Source: Clostridiales bacterium (GTDB lineage: Bacteria; Bacillota; Clostridia; Saccharofermentanales; Saccharofermentanaceae). From it: a DNA stretch of 57,218 nucleotides. Within the stretch, counting starts at the first letter, position 1, and the number at the start of each line of letters is the position of its first letter. Positions 9,228 through 18,773 of this stretch are shown here, piece by piece. Location of the stretch: NCBI GenBank assembly GCA_017964005.1, contig JAGCSR010000023.1, positions 1 through 57,218 of the forward strand, given 5' to 3'. The notes under the pieces were generated by a model. It was not told the DNA's origin and ran no database searches. It was given only the letters and a program-made list of their open reading frames with translations. A program made the translations under genes and the position numbers.

Positions 9228-10560
9228 CGGCACGCCAAAATTCATAAATGACAGCCTGAAGTTCGGTATAAAGCCGGGACTTGAGAGGATAAGCGTTCTT
9301 CTTGACAGATTAGATAACCCCCAGGACAGTATAAAGTGCATTCATATAGCCGGAACCAACGGCAAAGGATCCGTTGCGGCTTTCTGCGCGTATTGCCTTG
9401 CAACATCAGGTCTTAAGACAGGCCTGTTCACATCTCCTTTCCTTCTGGATTTCTCCGAGAGGATCAGGATATTGGAAGGAGACGACCTTGAAGGGATGAT
9501 CCCTTCTTCGGAAGTTGCCCGCCTGTCGAAAAAGGTGGAGAAAGCATCCCGCGGTCTTATCGAAGCAGGAGATCCTCCCACGGAGTTTGAACTGGTGACC
9601 GCCATGTGCTTCCTGTGGTTTGCAGAGCAGAATGTGGATGTTGCCGTTATGGAGACGGGGCTCGGCGGAAGATTCGACTCTACGAACATAATCAGAAAGC
9701 CTGAGGTTACGGTCATCTGTTCCATCGGCAAGGATCATGAATCAAGGCTCGGGAATACCGTCCGCGAGATCGCTTTCGAGAAGGCGGGGATCATAAAGAC
9801 CGGAAGTCCTGTCGTCTGCATGTCGCCCGATCTGATGATGACCCTGAATGAAGACGAGCGGCATGATGTTTATGAGGTCATGTCAAATACTGCAAGTCAG
9901 AAGGATACAACGATCTCTTTTGCAGGAGACGATGAACTCATTCAAAGCTGCGAGATGAATGAGAACGGATTCATGACTTTCGAATATGGTGACAGGGAAT
10001 ACAGTACGAGACTCAACGGTACCCACCAGGCGGCCAATGCCGCACTTGCCATAGAGGCCATGAAGATCTTCGGCTTGGGAGATGACAAGATCACCGAAGG
10101 CATATATAAGACTCACTGGAACTGCAGATTCGAGATCTGGTCCAAAGATCCTGTGGTGATCTTTGACGGAGGCCACAACCCTCAGGGCGCCGCAAGCTTT
10201 GCGAATACATACAATAAAGTTCTGGCGGCATCCCTGGCGTCCAAGCCTCTCAGGATGGTGATAGGCGCCATGGAAGACAAGGATATAGACGGGATAATCG
10301 AGGCATATCACAGGGGCGGACTCAATATCAAGGAGTTCATCTGTGTAAGACCCGATAATCCGAGAAGCATATCACCGGTCAAACTATCACAAAAAATCAA
10401 ATTTGTGTATAATGATACGGATATAATCACATGCGATGACAGATACGAGGGAGCAAAGATCGCATTGAGGAGTTCCGAAGTTGACGGAATGCCACTGGTC
10501 GTGACAGGTTCTTTGTACCTTGTAGGTGACATAAGATCGCACATGAAAGGGTTTGCCTGA
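9217..10560 (+). CDS. folC: Folylpolyglutamate synthase / dihydrofolate synthase
   Basis: Adds glutamate to dihydropteroate and to folates, an ATP-dependent Mur-ligase-fold enzyme. The P-loop HIAGTNGKGSVAAF, the VMETGLGGRFDSTN motif, SIGKDHESRLG and the C-terminal VIFDGGHNPQGA are all present, and the length of 447 residues is normal. The start could be 9208 or 9217; 9217 is preferred because GGAG at 9204-9207 is nine bases from it, whereas it directly abuts the 9208 ATG. The reading frame overlaps the end of the gtrA-like gene by 11 bases and its own stop overlaps the next start (TGATG). Confidence 0.92.
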   Translation: MPDNGTPKFINDSLKFGIKPGLERISVLLDRLDNPQDSIKCIHIAGTNGKGSVAAFCAYCLATSGLKTGLFTSPFLLDFSERIRILEGDDLEGMIPSSEVARLSKKVEKASRGLIEAGDPPTEFELVTAMCFLWFAEQNVDVAVMETGLGGRFDSTNIIRKPEVTVICSIGKDHESRLGNTVREIAFEKAGIIKTGSPVVCMSPDLMMTLNEDERHDVYEVMSNTASQKDTTISFAGDDELIQSCEMNENGFMTFEYGDREYSTRLNGTHQAANAALAIEAMKIFGLGDDKITEGIYKTHWNCRFEIWSKDPVVIFDGGHNPQGAASFANTYNKVLAASLASKPLRMVIGAMEDKDIDGIIEAYHRGGLNIKEFICVRPDNPRSISPVKLSQKIKFVYNDTDIITCDDRYEGAKIALRSSEVDGMPLVVTGSLYLVGDIRSHMKGFA

Positions 10561-11399
10561 TGCACGATTACTTGAGTCTTTTGCTCTATATGACCCCCAT
10601 CGAAGAGAAGGATCTTATCCTTTTCGATATGGGCGCGGAAGAGAAGGCCAGGATCGTCAAGCAGTATAATCATGCTCTCGTTAATGCTCAGGGCGACGGT
10701 ACGGACGTTGCCGAGATATTCTTAAAGCCCCTTATCGCAAATTACCAGAAGTGGGGAGACACAGCGCTGATGTTCGGTCTGTGCCTTGCGCGTGAGGGCA
10801 AGTTTGAGAGGGCCGAGCAGAGCCTTCAGTTCGCCATAGCAAATGTCCTCGGGAATGAGAGATATCTTGCCATAGCTCAGGACGCGCTGAAGATGGTGCG
10901 CGACGATATGAAGAACCCCGAGTCGGCAAAGATCCCCAAGGAACTGGACGAGAAACTGATGGACAAGAAGATGGCCGAGAAAGGGTCTCCCGCCGACCGT
11001 CAGAACTATCAGGCTCCTATCCTGGTCCGGGCTTCAAAGGCAGCCCCTAAGAACAACATGGCAACTCCCAAGGAACGCCGGGATGTCATGATGAGATCGG
11101 GTGCGGTAGGCGATGCTCTTCCCGACGATTCCATCGACATAGAGCCTTTGAAGTCTCCTGCCGAGAAGATGAGAGTTACCGTAAGGGTCATAATCATAAT
11201 CCTGGTACTGGCAGGCATTGCATGCGGAGTGATCTTCGGACTGATCCCTTTGGGAAGCAAGATGAAGACCGCGTCCGAGAATGAAGATAAGATCAACTGG
11301 CTTTTGGACAGATTTGAAGAGAATAAAGACGATCCGGAGGTTGCGGGGATCCTTTCCGAGTATGCCCGCGAATTCGGTATCGGCGGAGGAAACAAATGA
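10560..11399 (+). CDS. Uncharacterised TPR-like single-pass membrane protein
   Basis: Not recognised as a named family. The 279-residue product has a helical N-terminal half with a TPR-like stretch (WGDTALMFGLCLAREGKFERAEQSLQFAI, residues about 62-90, quoted here as a span of over 20 by position only for its start WGDTALMFG). A charged, Lys/Glu-rich linker follows, then one hydrophobic segment near 205-230 (VIIIILVLAGIACG) and a short acidic tail. No signal peptide is present, so the TPR-like part is probably cytoplasmic. It is translationally coupled on both sides: the start overlaps the folC stop and the stop overlaps the thrC start (ATGA). Function unknown. Confidence 0.65.
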   Translation: MHDYLSLLLYMTPIEEKDLILFDMGAEEKARIVKQYNHALVNAQGDGTDVAEIFLKPLIANYQKWGDTALMFGLCLAREGKFERAEQSLQFAIANVLGNERYLAIAQDALKMVRDDMKNPESAKIPKELDEKLMDKKMAEKGSPADRQNYQAPILVRASKAAPKNNMATPKERRDVMMRSGAVGDALPDDSIDIEPLKSPAEKMRVTVRVIIIILVLAGIACGVIFGLIPLGSKMKTASENEDKINWLLDRFEENKDDPEVAGILSEYAREFGIGGGNK

Positions 11400-12901
11400 G
11401 ATATATAAGCACAAGGGGTAACGGCGGAACATTTACTGCCGCGGAAGCGATCGTTAAGGGTATCGCTCCCGACGGGGGTCTGTTCGTTCCCGAGACCATA
11501 CCCGAACTTACCGAGGGCGAACTTATCGCCATGAAGAACATGCCTTTCTATGAACTGTCGGCAACGGTGCTGGCAAAGTTCCTGGACGGGTTTACTTTCG
11601 ATGAGCTCATAGGTTATACGAGAAATGCTTATTCCGAAGAGAGATGGGGAGAGAATCCCATTCCCCTCGTACAGCTCAATGCATATAACGACAGGGAGTA
11701 TATCCTCGAACTCTGGCACGGTCCCACCTGCGCTTTCAAGGATGTGGCACTCCAGCTCCTGCCTTATCTTATGACGGCATCCGTAAGGAAGTGCGGCGAG
11801 GACAAGAAAATCGTGATCCTGACCGCAACATCCGGCGATACCGGCAAAGCTGCCCTCGAAGGATTCAAGGACCTTCCCGGAACGGAGATCATAGTATTCT
11901 ATCCCACGGGTGGCGTATCCGATGCACAGAAGCTCCAGATGGTAACCACCGGCGGCAGCAATACTCATGTTATCGCGGTCAACGGATGCTTCGACGATGC
12001 GCAGACCGGAGTTAAGAATATCTTCGGCGATGCGGAATTTGCAGAGATGCTCTCTTCGCATAACATAAGACTGTCTTCTGCCAATTCCATCAACTGGGGA
12101 CGTCTTGCTCCTCAGATCGCATACTATGTATATTCATATGTATCTCTCCTTAAGGACGAGAAGATCGAGCCCGGAGATCAGATCAACATCGTTGTTCCCA
12201 CAGGCAACTTCGGTAATATCCTGGCTGCCTGGTATGCCAAGAGCATGGGTGTTCCGATAAGAAAGCTCATCTGCGCTTCCAACCGCAATAAGGTACTGTG
12301 CGATTTCTTCAGTTCCGGCAAGTACGACCGCAACAGGGAGTTCTTCAAGACATCATCGCCTTCCATGGATATCCTGATCTCAAGCAACCTCGAGAGACTC
12401 CTGTTTGAGATCACCGACAAGGACAGTTCCAAAGTATTGGAATGGATGGACGGTCTTGCCAGGGAAGGAAGATATTCCGTTGATCCCAAGACATTGAAGC
12501 TCCTGCAGAGGATCTTCGTCGGAGGATTTGCGGACGAGGCCGGCGTTGCCAAGACTATCCTTGACGTGTACGACCGCACAGATAATGTGATCGACACCCA
12601 TACGGCAGTCGGATTCAATATCTACGGAAGATACCATCAGAGGTCTTCGGACGAGACCAAGACAGTGTTCGTCTCTACTGCGTCTCCGTTCAAGTTCGCG
12701 CCTGCCGTCATGGATGCGCTCCGCGGCGAAGGTTATTCCGAGGGCAAGGACATCGAGACTCTCATTGCCGAGCTCGCAGAGGAGAGCGGCCTTGAGGTTC
12801 CCGAGAGTATCGCCACTCTCAAGGATAAGGAGATAAGGCATACCGACGTCATCGACAAGGAACAGATGAAGGCGAAAGTGGAACAGATATTGTTAAGTTA
12901 A
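11396..12901 (+). CDS. thrC: Threonine synthase
   Basis: PLP-dependent conversion of O-phosphohomoserine to threonine. The 501-residue protein has the ThrC N-terminus YISTRGNGG, the PLP lysine in GPTCAFKDVALQLLP (Lys115), the LTATSGDTGKAALEGF phosphate-binding motif and the later VPTGNFGNILA. Length matches the longer class of bacterial/fungal threonine synthase. GGCGGAGG lies upstream and the ATG overlaps the stop of the preceding gene. A terminator-like hairpin follows the stop, so this may end the folC-led operon. No T-box leader is present. Confidence 0.95.
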   Translation: MRYISTRGNGGTFTAAEAIVKGIAPDGGLFVPETIPELTEGELIAMKNMPFYELSATVLAKFLDGFTFDELIGYTRNAYSEERWGENPIPLVQLNAYNDREYILELWHGPTCAFKDVALQLLPYLMTASVRKCGEDKKIVILTATSGDTGKAALEGFKDLPGTEIIVFYPTGGVSDAQKLQMVTTGGSNTHVIAVNGCFDDAQTGVKNIFGDAEFAEMLSSHNIRLSSANSINWGRLAPQIAYYVYSYVSLLKDEKIEPGDQINIVVPTGNFGNILAAWYAKSMGVPIRKLICASNRNKVLCDFFSSGKYDRNREFFKTSSPSMDILISSNLERLLFEITDKDSSKVLEWMDGLAREGRYSVDPKTLKLLQRIFVGGFADEAGVAKTILDVYDRTDNVIDTHTAVGFNIYGRYHQRSSDETKTVFVSTASPFKFAPAVMDALRGEGYSEGKDIETLIAELAEESGLEVPESIATLKDKEIRHTDVIDKEQMKAKVEQILLS

Positions 12902-12909
12902 AACATCAG

Positions 12910-12941
12910 CGGCTTTTTCATTTGTTGGAAAAGCCGTTTTT
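12910..12941 (+). terminator. Terminator or attenuator between thrC and carA
   Basis: An 8-bp stem (CGGCTTTT at 12910-12917 with AAAAGCCG at 12929-12936, 11-base loop) is followed directly by TTTTT. It lies between the thrC stop and the carA ribosome site (AGGAGG at 12944). Because it is so close to carA it could act as a leaky terminator or an attenuator; no PyrR-like leader is recognisable. Confidence 0.7.
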
Positions 12942-12958
12942 ACAGGAGGAAGAAGAAC

Positions 12959-14026
12959 ATGAGAAGATACCTTGTGCTGGAGAACGGTAAGGTTTTCGAA
13001 GGGGAAGCGATGGGAGCAGATAAGTCCTGCATCGCAGAGATCGTCTTTACTACATCCATGACCGGCTACCTTGAGACAATGACCGACAGGAGCTACAAAG
13101 GCCAGGCTGTAGTCCAGACTTTCCCTCTGATAGGAAACTACGGCATAATGACGCCTGATATGGAGAGCGAGGGTTCCCATATATCAGGATATATAGTCCG
13201 CCAGGAGTGTGATGCTCCTTCCAACTTCAGATGCGAAGGGACGGTCGAGAAGTTCCTGGAAGACCAGGGCATTCCCGGCATAAAGGGTATCGATACAAGG
13301 AGCCTTACGAGCATACTGAGGGAACACGGCACCATGAACGGCGCCATCGTAAGTTCCCCCGACGAGATATCTCTCGACAAGATCAAGGAATATAAGATAG
13401 TAAATCCCGTTGACGAAGTTACGGTCAGCGAGATAACGACCATAGAGCCTGAAGGAGACGCCAGGTTCACCGTCGCCCTCTACGATTACGGCGTCAAGGA
13501 GAACATCATAAGGTCTTTGCTGGCAAGAGGATGCCGGGTGATAAGGCTTCCTTCGAAGACACCTGCCTCCAAGGTGAAAGAACTTGCCCCGGACGGGATC
13601 TTCCTGTCCAATGGCCCCGGAGACCCGGAAGACAATGTTGCCGAGATCGAAGCGCTTAAGGAACTTACCGCATCCGGCATTCCCATGATGGGGATCTGCC
13701 TGGGTCACCAGCTCCTGGCATTGGCTCACGGATTCAAGACCGTCAAACTCAAGTACGGTCACAGAGGTGCCAACCACCCCGTCAAGGACTCGAGGACCGG
13801 CAGGATCTATATCTCTTCCCAGAACCACGGATATGCTGTCGTTCCGGAGTCGATAGACGAGAGCGTTGCAACGCCCCTGTTTACCAACTGCAACGATAAG
13901 ACGAATGAAGGAATACTCTACAAGGACTGCAACGCTTTCTCTGTTCAGTTCCACCCCGAAGCCTGCGGAGGTCCCCAGGACACGGGATTCCTGTTCGATG
14001 ATTTCATAAAGATGATGAGTAAGTAA
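12959..14026 (+). CDS. carA: Carbamoyl-phosphate synthase small (glutaminase) subunit
   Basis: Releases ammonia from glutamine for carbamoyl phosphate synthesis (pyrimidines and arginine). The 355-residue protein has the CarA N-domain (VLENGKVFEGEAMGA, VFTTSMTGYLETMTD) and a class I amidotransferase domain with the nucleophile Cys247 in MGICLGHQLLALAHG and the His/Glu pair in QFHPEACGGPQDT. RGANHPV is also conserved. ATG 12959 follows AGGAGG by nine bases. The carB fusion starts 12 bases after the stop, with its ribosome site overlapping the carA stop, so the two subunits should be made together. Confidence 0.95.
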   Translation: MRRYLVLENGKVFEGEAMGADKSCIAEIVFTTSMTGYLETMTDRSYKGQAVVQTFPLIGNYGIMTPDMESEGSHISGYIVRQECDAPSNFRCEGTVEKFLEDQGIPGIKGIDTRSLTSILREHGTMNGAIVSSPDEISLDKIKEYKIVNPVDEVTVSEITTIEPEGDARFTVALYDYGVKENIIRSLLARGCRVIRLPSKTPASKVKELAPDGIFLSNGPGDPEDNVAEIEALKELTASGIPMMGICLGHQLLALAHGFKTVKLKYGHRGANHPVKDSRTGRIYISSQNHGYAVVPESIDESVATPLFTNCNDKTNEGILYKDCNAFSVQFHPEACGGPQDTGFLFDDFIKMMSK

Positions 14027-14038
14027 GGAGGAAATAAG

Positions 14039-17000
14039 ATGCCGCTTGATAAGAATATAAAGAAAGTACTTGTTATCGGATCCGGCCCTATCGTAATCGG
14101 TCAGGCTGCCGAATTCGACTACGCGGGAACCCAGGCCTGCCGTGCCTTAAGGGATGACGGTATCGAGATCGTCCTCGTAAACTCCAACCCTGCTACCATC
14201 ATGACCGATAAGTCAATGGCAGATAAGATCTATATCGAACCTCTTACACTTACAACGGTCAAGAGGATCATCGAGACAGAGAAGCCCGACTCCATCCTGT
14301 CGGGTCTCGGAGGTCAGACTGCACTGACCTTGTGTATGCAGCTTGCCAAGGAGGGATTCCTTGATTCACATAACGTTAAGCTCTTGGGTTCATCTCCCGA
14401 GTGTATCGATAAGGCTGAGGACAGACAGATCTTCAAGGATACGATGGAGAGCATCGGGCAGCCCTGTATCCCGTCCAAAGTCGTAAATACCGTGGAAGAT
14501 GCTCTGGCGTTTGCGGAAGAGATCGGATATCCGGTCATCGTAAGACCTGCCTTCACATTGGGAGGCACAGGCGGCGGTATCGCCCGTGATGAAGGACAGC
14601 TGGCGGAGACTGCAAGAGGCGGTCTTGCAATGTCCCCCATCACTCAGGTCCTGATCGAGAAGAGCGTTGCCGGCTGGAAAGAGATCGAGTTCGAAGTCAT
14701 CAGGGATAAGGACGGCAACACCGTAACGGTCTGCTCCATGGAGAACCTGGACCCCGTAGGTGTTCACACCGGCGACTCCATCGTTATCGCTCCGGCGGTC
14801 ACCCTGTCCGATAAGGAATATCAGATGCTCAGGACCGCATCCCTTAACATCATCAACGCTTTGGGCGTAGAGGGCGGATGTAACTGCCAGTTCGCGCTCA
14901 ATCCCGATTCCTTCGAATATGCAGTTATCGAAGTCAACCCCAGAGTATCAAGGTCTTCGGCACTCGCATCCAAGGCAACGGGTTATCCGATCGCCAAAGT
15001 TGCGACCAAGATCGCTTTGGGCTACAGACTCGACGAGATCATCAACGCGGTCACGGGATACACTTATGCGGCTTTCGAGCCTGCCCTCGACTATGTGGCA
15101 GTCAAGTTCCCCAAGTGGCCTTTCGATAAGTTCGTATATGCCAAGAGAGACTTAGGCACACAGATGAAGGCTACGGGTGAGGTCATGTCCATCTCCGATA
15201 CCTTCGAGTCCGCGCTCATGAAGGCGGTAAGAGGAGCCGAGATCGGAGCCGACAGACTCTATCTCGAAAAGCTCTCCGACATGGATGACAGCGCCATCGA
15301 ATCAGGCATCGGCGCCGTTACAGACGAACGCATCTTCTATGTTGCGGAAGGTCTGAGAAGAGGGATTACCTGTGAGAGGATCCACGAGATCACCAAGATC
15401 GACATGTGGTTCTTATCCAAGATCGAAAAGCTTATTCTTTTCGAGAAGGAATACACCGGCAAGGCACTGACTTACGATGAGTATGTCGTGGCAAAGAAGA
15501 TGGGTTTTACAGACAAGTCCCTTACTAAGATCTGCGGCAAAGCACCGGAATTCTCACTTAAGCCCACATTCAAGATGGTCGACACCTGCGCAGGCGAGTT
15601 CGCTGCAAGTACGCCTTACTTCTACGCAACATACAATCTTGAAGAAGAGGGCGGTGTCAACGAAGCCGACCGCGACGACAACAAGGAAGGCAAGAAGACG
15701 GTGATCGTTTTCGGATCCGGCCCTATCAGGATCGGTCAGGGCATCGAGTTCGACTACGCAGCCGTTCACTGCGTCCATGCACTGAAAGATCTGGGCTTCA
15801 GGGTCGTTATCGTAAACAACAACCCCGAGACGGTCTCTACCGACTTTGATACCGGTGACAGACTCTACTTCGAGCCTCTGACTGACGAGGACGTAATGAA
15901 CATCGTCCGCCAGGAAAACCCTTACGGAGTAGTCGTAGCTTTCGGAGGACAGACCGCTATCAAGCTAACAAAGGTACTGTCCACTAACAACATCAACATC
16001 ATCGGCACATCCGCCGATTCCATCGATATGGCAGAGGACCGTGAGAGGTTCGATGAACTCCTCGAGAGACTTGGCATAGCACGTCCGAAGGGATTCTCGG
16101 TCATGACTGCCGAAGAGGCTTTGGAGGCCGCAAACTCTCTGGAGTATCCGGTGCTCTTAAGACCTTCCTATGTACTCGGCGGCCAGAACATGATCATCGC
16201 GTTTTCCGATGCCGATGTAACGGAGTACATGAAGATCATCCTCGCCCAGGGCATCGAGAACCCTGTCCTCATCGACAAATATATTCAGGGCCGTGAGATC
16301 GAGATCGATGCTATTTACGACGGCCGGGATGTCCTGATCCCGGGACTCATGGAACATATCGAGCGTGCGGGAATCCATTCCGGTGACTCCATAGCAGTCT
16401 ATCCTGCAAAGCATATCTACGACGATATGTGCAAGCGCCTGACAGACACGACCATCGCTCTCTGCGACGGGCTGAAGTCCATCGGTATCGTTAACATCCA
16501 GTACATCGTAAAGGACAACCGCATCTATGTTATCGAGGTCAATCCAAGAGCATCGAGGACGGTGCCTTACATGAGCAAGGTTACCGGTATCCCCATGGTT
16601 GATGTTGCGATAGCCGTCAGCCTCGGGAACAAACTGGCCGATATGGATTACGGAACGGGATTCTACAGACAGTCTCCTTATACGGCGGTCAAGGTTCCGG
16701 TATTCTCTTTCGAGAAACTTACGGATGTCGATACACAGCTCGGACCTGAGATGAAGTCCACGGGCGAAGTCCTCGGTGTCGGAAGGAATCTGTCCGAGGC
16801 TCTTTTCAAGGGACTTGTGGCTGCAGGATATAAGATGTACAAGTCCGGCGGTGTGTTCATTACCGTAAGGGATTCCGATAAGCCGGAGATCGTTGAGATC
16901 GCAAAGAAATTCGATAATCTCGGATTCTCGCTCTATGCAACGGGCGGCACTGCCAAGGCTCTCCGCGAAGCAGGCATGGAGGTAACCGTGGTATCCAAGA

Positions 17001-18097
17001 TCCACGAGTCCGACACGAATAACACCATGAGCCTGATCGAGAGCGGCAAGATCAACTACATTATCTCGACTTCCGCCAAGGGCAGGCTTCCTGCAAGAGA
17101 CTCCGTTAAGCTCCGCCGCCGTGCGGTAATGCTCGGCATCCCTTGTCTTACGGCAGTCGATACGGCAGACGCTCTGGCAGACTCTCTCATGAGCCGCTAC
17201 TCCGAGATCAATACGGAACTCGTTGATATCAATCACATGCGTGAGAGACGCAAGAGAATAGACTTCATCAAGATGCAGGGCGCAGGCAACGACTATATCT
17301 ATATCGACTGTCTCGACAATATGGTATCGTCCCCTGAGTCACTGTCCGTCTATATGTCCGACAGGCACTTCGGTGTCGGCGGCGACGGTATCGTTCTGAT
17401 CGCGCCTTCACAGGTTGCGGACGCCAGGATGATCATGTTTAACCTGGACGGTTCCGAAGGCATGATGTGCGGCAACGCCATCCGCTGCGTCGGTAAATAC
17501 ATGTACGATTACGCAGGGCACAAGAAGAAGCACATGACGATCGAGACCGCCAGCGGTATCAAGAAGCTGGAACTTATGACATCAGGCGATGTGGTAGTCC
17601 GCGTCAAAGTCGATATGGGCAAAGCAGAACTGGAACCTGCCAAGGTCCCTGTTGATCTTCCCGAGGCCGGTGATAAGGTTGTTGCTTATCCTGTCAAGAT
17701 AGGGGATTCGGAATACGAGATCACCTGCGTATCCATGGGTAACCCTCACGCAGTCGTCTTTACTGACATGGTGGATGTTATGGATCTTGAGAAGATCGGT
17801 CCCATGTTCGAGTACGACAAGATCTTCCCTCAGAGAGTCAATACAGAGTTCGTCAAGGTAATAGACGATCACACACTCAAGATGAGAGTATGGGAGAGAG
17901 GATCCGGAGAGACGATGGCCTGCGGTACCGGCGCATGCGCGACTGTAGTAGCTGCCTGCCTCAACGGATTCTGCAAAAAAGGCGAGGACATCCGCGTCAT
18001 ACTGAAGGGCGGAGAACTCGTGATCAATTACACGGACGAGACCGTCTACATGACAGGTAACTGTGACAGAGTCTTCACCGGAACGATGGAGATCTGA
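14039..18097 (+). CDS. carB-dapF: Fused carbamoyl-phosphate synthase large subunit - diaminopimelate epimerase
   Basis: One uninterrupted 1352-codon frame encodes two complete enzymes. Residues 1 to about 1065 are CarB: synthetase half one (VLVIGSGPIVIGQAAEFDYA, LGGQTALTLC), half two starting near 555 (IVFGSGPIRIGQGIEFDYA) and the MGS-like allosteric domain near 940-1060 (VFITVRDSDKPEI, YATGGTAKALREAG). From about 1073 the chain is DapF, which interconverts LL- and meso-diaminopimelate: FIKMQGAGNDYIYID, first catalytic Cys1144 in MMCGNAIRC and second Cys1295 in MACGTGACAT. The junction INHMRERRKRIDFIKMQG carries no stop and no clear internal ribosome site. Each part has its normal family length. 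AAGGAGG precedes the ATG. It follows carA and precedes a HAD and a VanX-type gene. Confidence 0.93.
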   Translation: MPLDKNIKKVLVIGSGPIVIGQAAEFDYAGTQACRALRDDGIEIVLVNSNPATIMTDKSMADKIYIEPLTLTTVKRIIETEKPDSILSGLGGQTALTLCMQLAKEGFLDSHNVKLLGSSPECIDKAEDRQIFKDTMESIGQPCIPSKVVNTVEDALAFAEEIGYPVIVRPAFTLGGTGGGIARDEGQLAETARGGLAMSPITQVLIEKSVAGWKEIEFEVIRDKDGNTVTVCSMENLDPVGVHTGDSIVIAPAVTLSDKEYQMLRTASLNIINALGVEGGCNCQFALNPDSFEYAVIEVNPRVSRSSALASKATGYPIAKVATKIALGYRLDEIINAVTGYTYAAFEPALDYVAVKFPKWPFDKFVYAKRDLGTQMKATGEVMSISDTFESALMKAVRGAEIGADRLYLEKLSDMDDSAIESGIGAVTDERIFYVAEGLRRGITCERIHEITKIDMWFLSKIEKLILFEKEYTGKALTYDEYVVAKKMGFTDKSLTKICGKAPEFSLKPTFKMVDTCAGEFAASTPYFYATYNLEEEGGVNEADRDDNKEGKKTVIVFGSGPIRIGQGIEFDYAAVHCVHALKDLGFRVVIVNNNPETVSTDFDTGDRLYFEPLTDEDVMNIVRQENPYGVVVAFGGQTAIKLTKVLSTNNINIIGTSADSIDMAEDRERFDELLERLGIARPKGFSVMTAEEALEAANSLEYPVLLRPSYVLGGQNMIIAFSDADVTEYMKIILAQGIENPVLIDKYIQGREIEIDAIYDGRDVLIPGLMEHIERAGIHSGDSIAVYPAKHIYDDMCKRLTDTTIALCDGLKSIGIVNIQYIVKDNRIYVIEVNPRASRTVPYMSKVTGIPMVDVAIAVSLGNKLADMDYGTGFYRQSPYTAVKVPVFSFEKLTDVDTQLGPEMKSTGEVLGVGRNLSEALFKGLVAAGYKMYKSGGVFITVRDSDKPEIVEIAKKFDNLGFSLYATGGTAKALREAGMEVTVVSKIHESDTNNTMSLIESGKINYIISTSAKGRLPARDSVKLRRRAVMLGIPCLTAVDTADALADSLMSRYSEINTELVDINHMRERRKRIDFIKMQGAGNDYIYIDCLDNMVSSPESLSVYMSDRHFGVGGDGIVLIAPSQVADARMIMFNLDGSEGMMCGNAIRCVGKYMYDYAGHKKKHMTIETASGIKKLELMTSGDVVVRVKVDMGKAELEPAKVPVDLPEAGDKVVAYPVKIGDSEYEITCVSMGNPHAVVFTDMVDVMDLEKIGPMFEYDKIFPQRVNTEFVKVIDDHTLKMRVWERGSGETMACGTGACATVVAACLNGFCKKGEDIRVILKGGELVINYTDETVYMTGNCDRVFTGTMEI

Positions 18098-18098
18098 T

Positions 18099-18770
18099 AT
18101 GCCCGACAGAAGATTCAAAGGCGTTGTATTCGACATGGACGGTGTCATCATCGACACCGAACTCCATGTGCTCGAATGCTGGAACGAGGCGGCGATGAAC
18201 CACGGCGTTCCTGACATGACGGAAGTCTTAAAGCAGTGCATCGGCCTTAATTCCCAAAAGACGGATGATCTGATCCTTGCAAAATTCGGTGAGTACATAG
18301 ATGACCTTGAGCAGATCCGCGCCGAGAAAAGAGTGCTGATCAAAGAGAGGATCGAGTCGGGGAAGGTCCTTCCCAAGCCCGGGGTCCTCGAGATTCTTAC
18401 ATGGCTTAAGGAGAACGGGTATTCTACGGCACTTGCCACATCCACCTCGGGGAATGCCGCAAGGCACGAACTGGATATACTTGATCTTTCGAAGTTTTTC
18501 GATGTGATGATAACAGGGGAACAGATCCCCAACGGCAAGCCTGCGCCGGACATTTTCCTTGCGGCCTGTGATGCCTTGAAGATCGATCCCGAAGAACTTA
18601 TCGGAGTTGAAGATTCATATAACGGGATAAAGTCGTGTCATGCGGCAGGGCTTTATACCGTAATGGTCCCGGATCTTCTCCCTCCGACAGATGAGATCAG
18701 GGCGCTGGCGGACAAGATATACGACAACGTCCTTTGTATCAAAGAGCTGTTCTCCCAAGGAGGATCCTGA
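18099..18770 (+). CDS. HAD-superfamily phosphatase, beta-phosphoglucomutase-like
   Basis: A 223-residue subclass IA HAD hydrolase. Motif I is VVFDMDGVIIDTE with the nucleophile Asp, motif II ATSTSGN, motif III NGKPAPDIFL and motif IV GVEDSYNGIKS. The cap domain size suggests a beta-phosphoglucomutase or small-phosphate phosphatase; the substrate is not readable. ATG 18099 is chosen because GGAG lies seven bases upstream. It follows the carB-dapF stop by one base, so it is translationally coupled to it. Confidence 0.85.
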   Translation: MPDRRFKGVVFDMDGVIIDTELHVLECWNEAAMNHGVPDMTEVLKQCIGLNSQKTDDLILAKFGEYIDDLEQIRAEKRVLIKERIESGKVLPKPGVLEILTWLKENGYSTALATSTSGNAARHELDILDLSKFFDVMITGEQIPNGKPAPDIFLAACDALKIDPEELIGVEDSYNGIKSCHAAGLYTVMVPDLLPPTDEIRALADKIYDNVLCIKELFSQGGS

Positions 18771-18773
18771 TAT

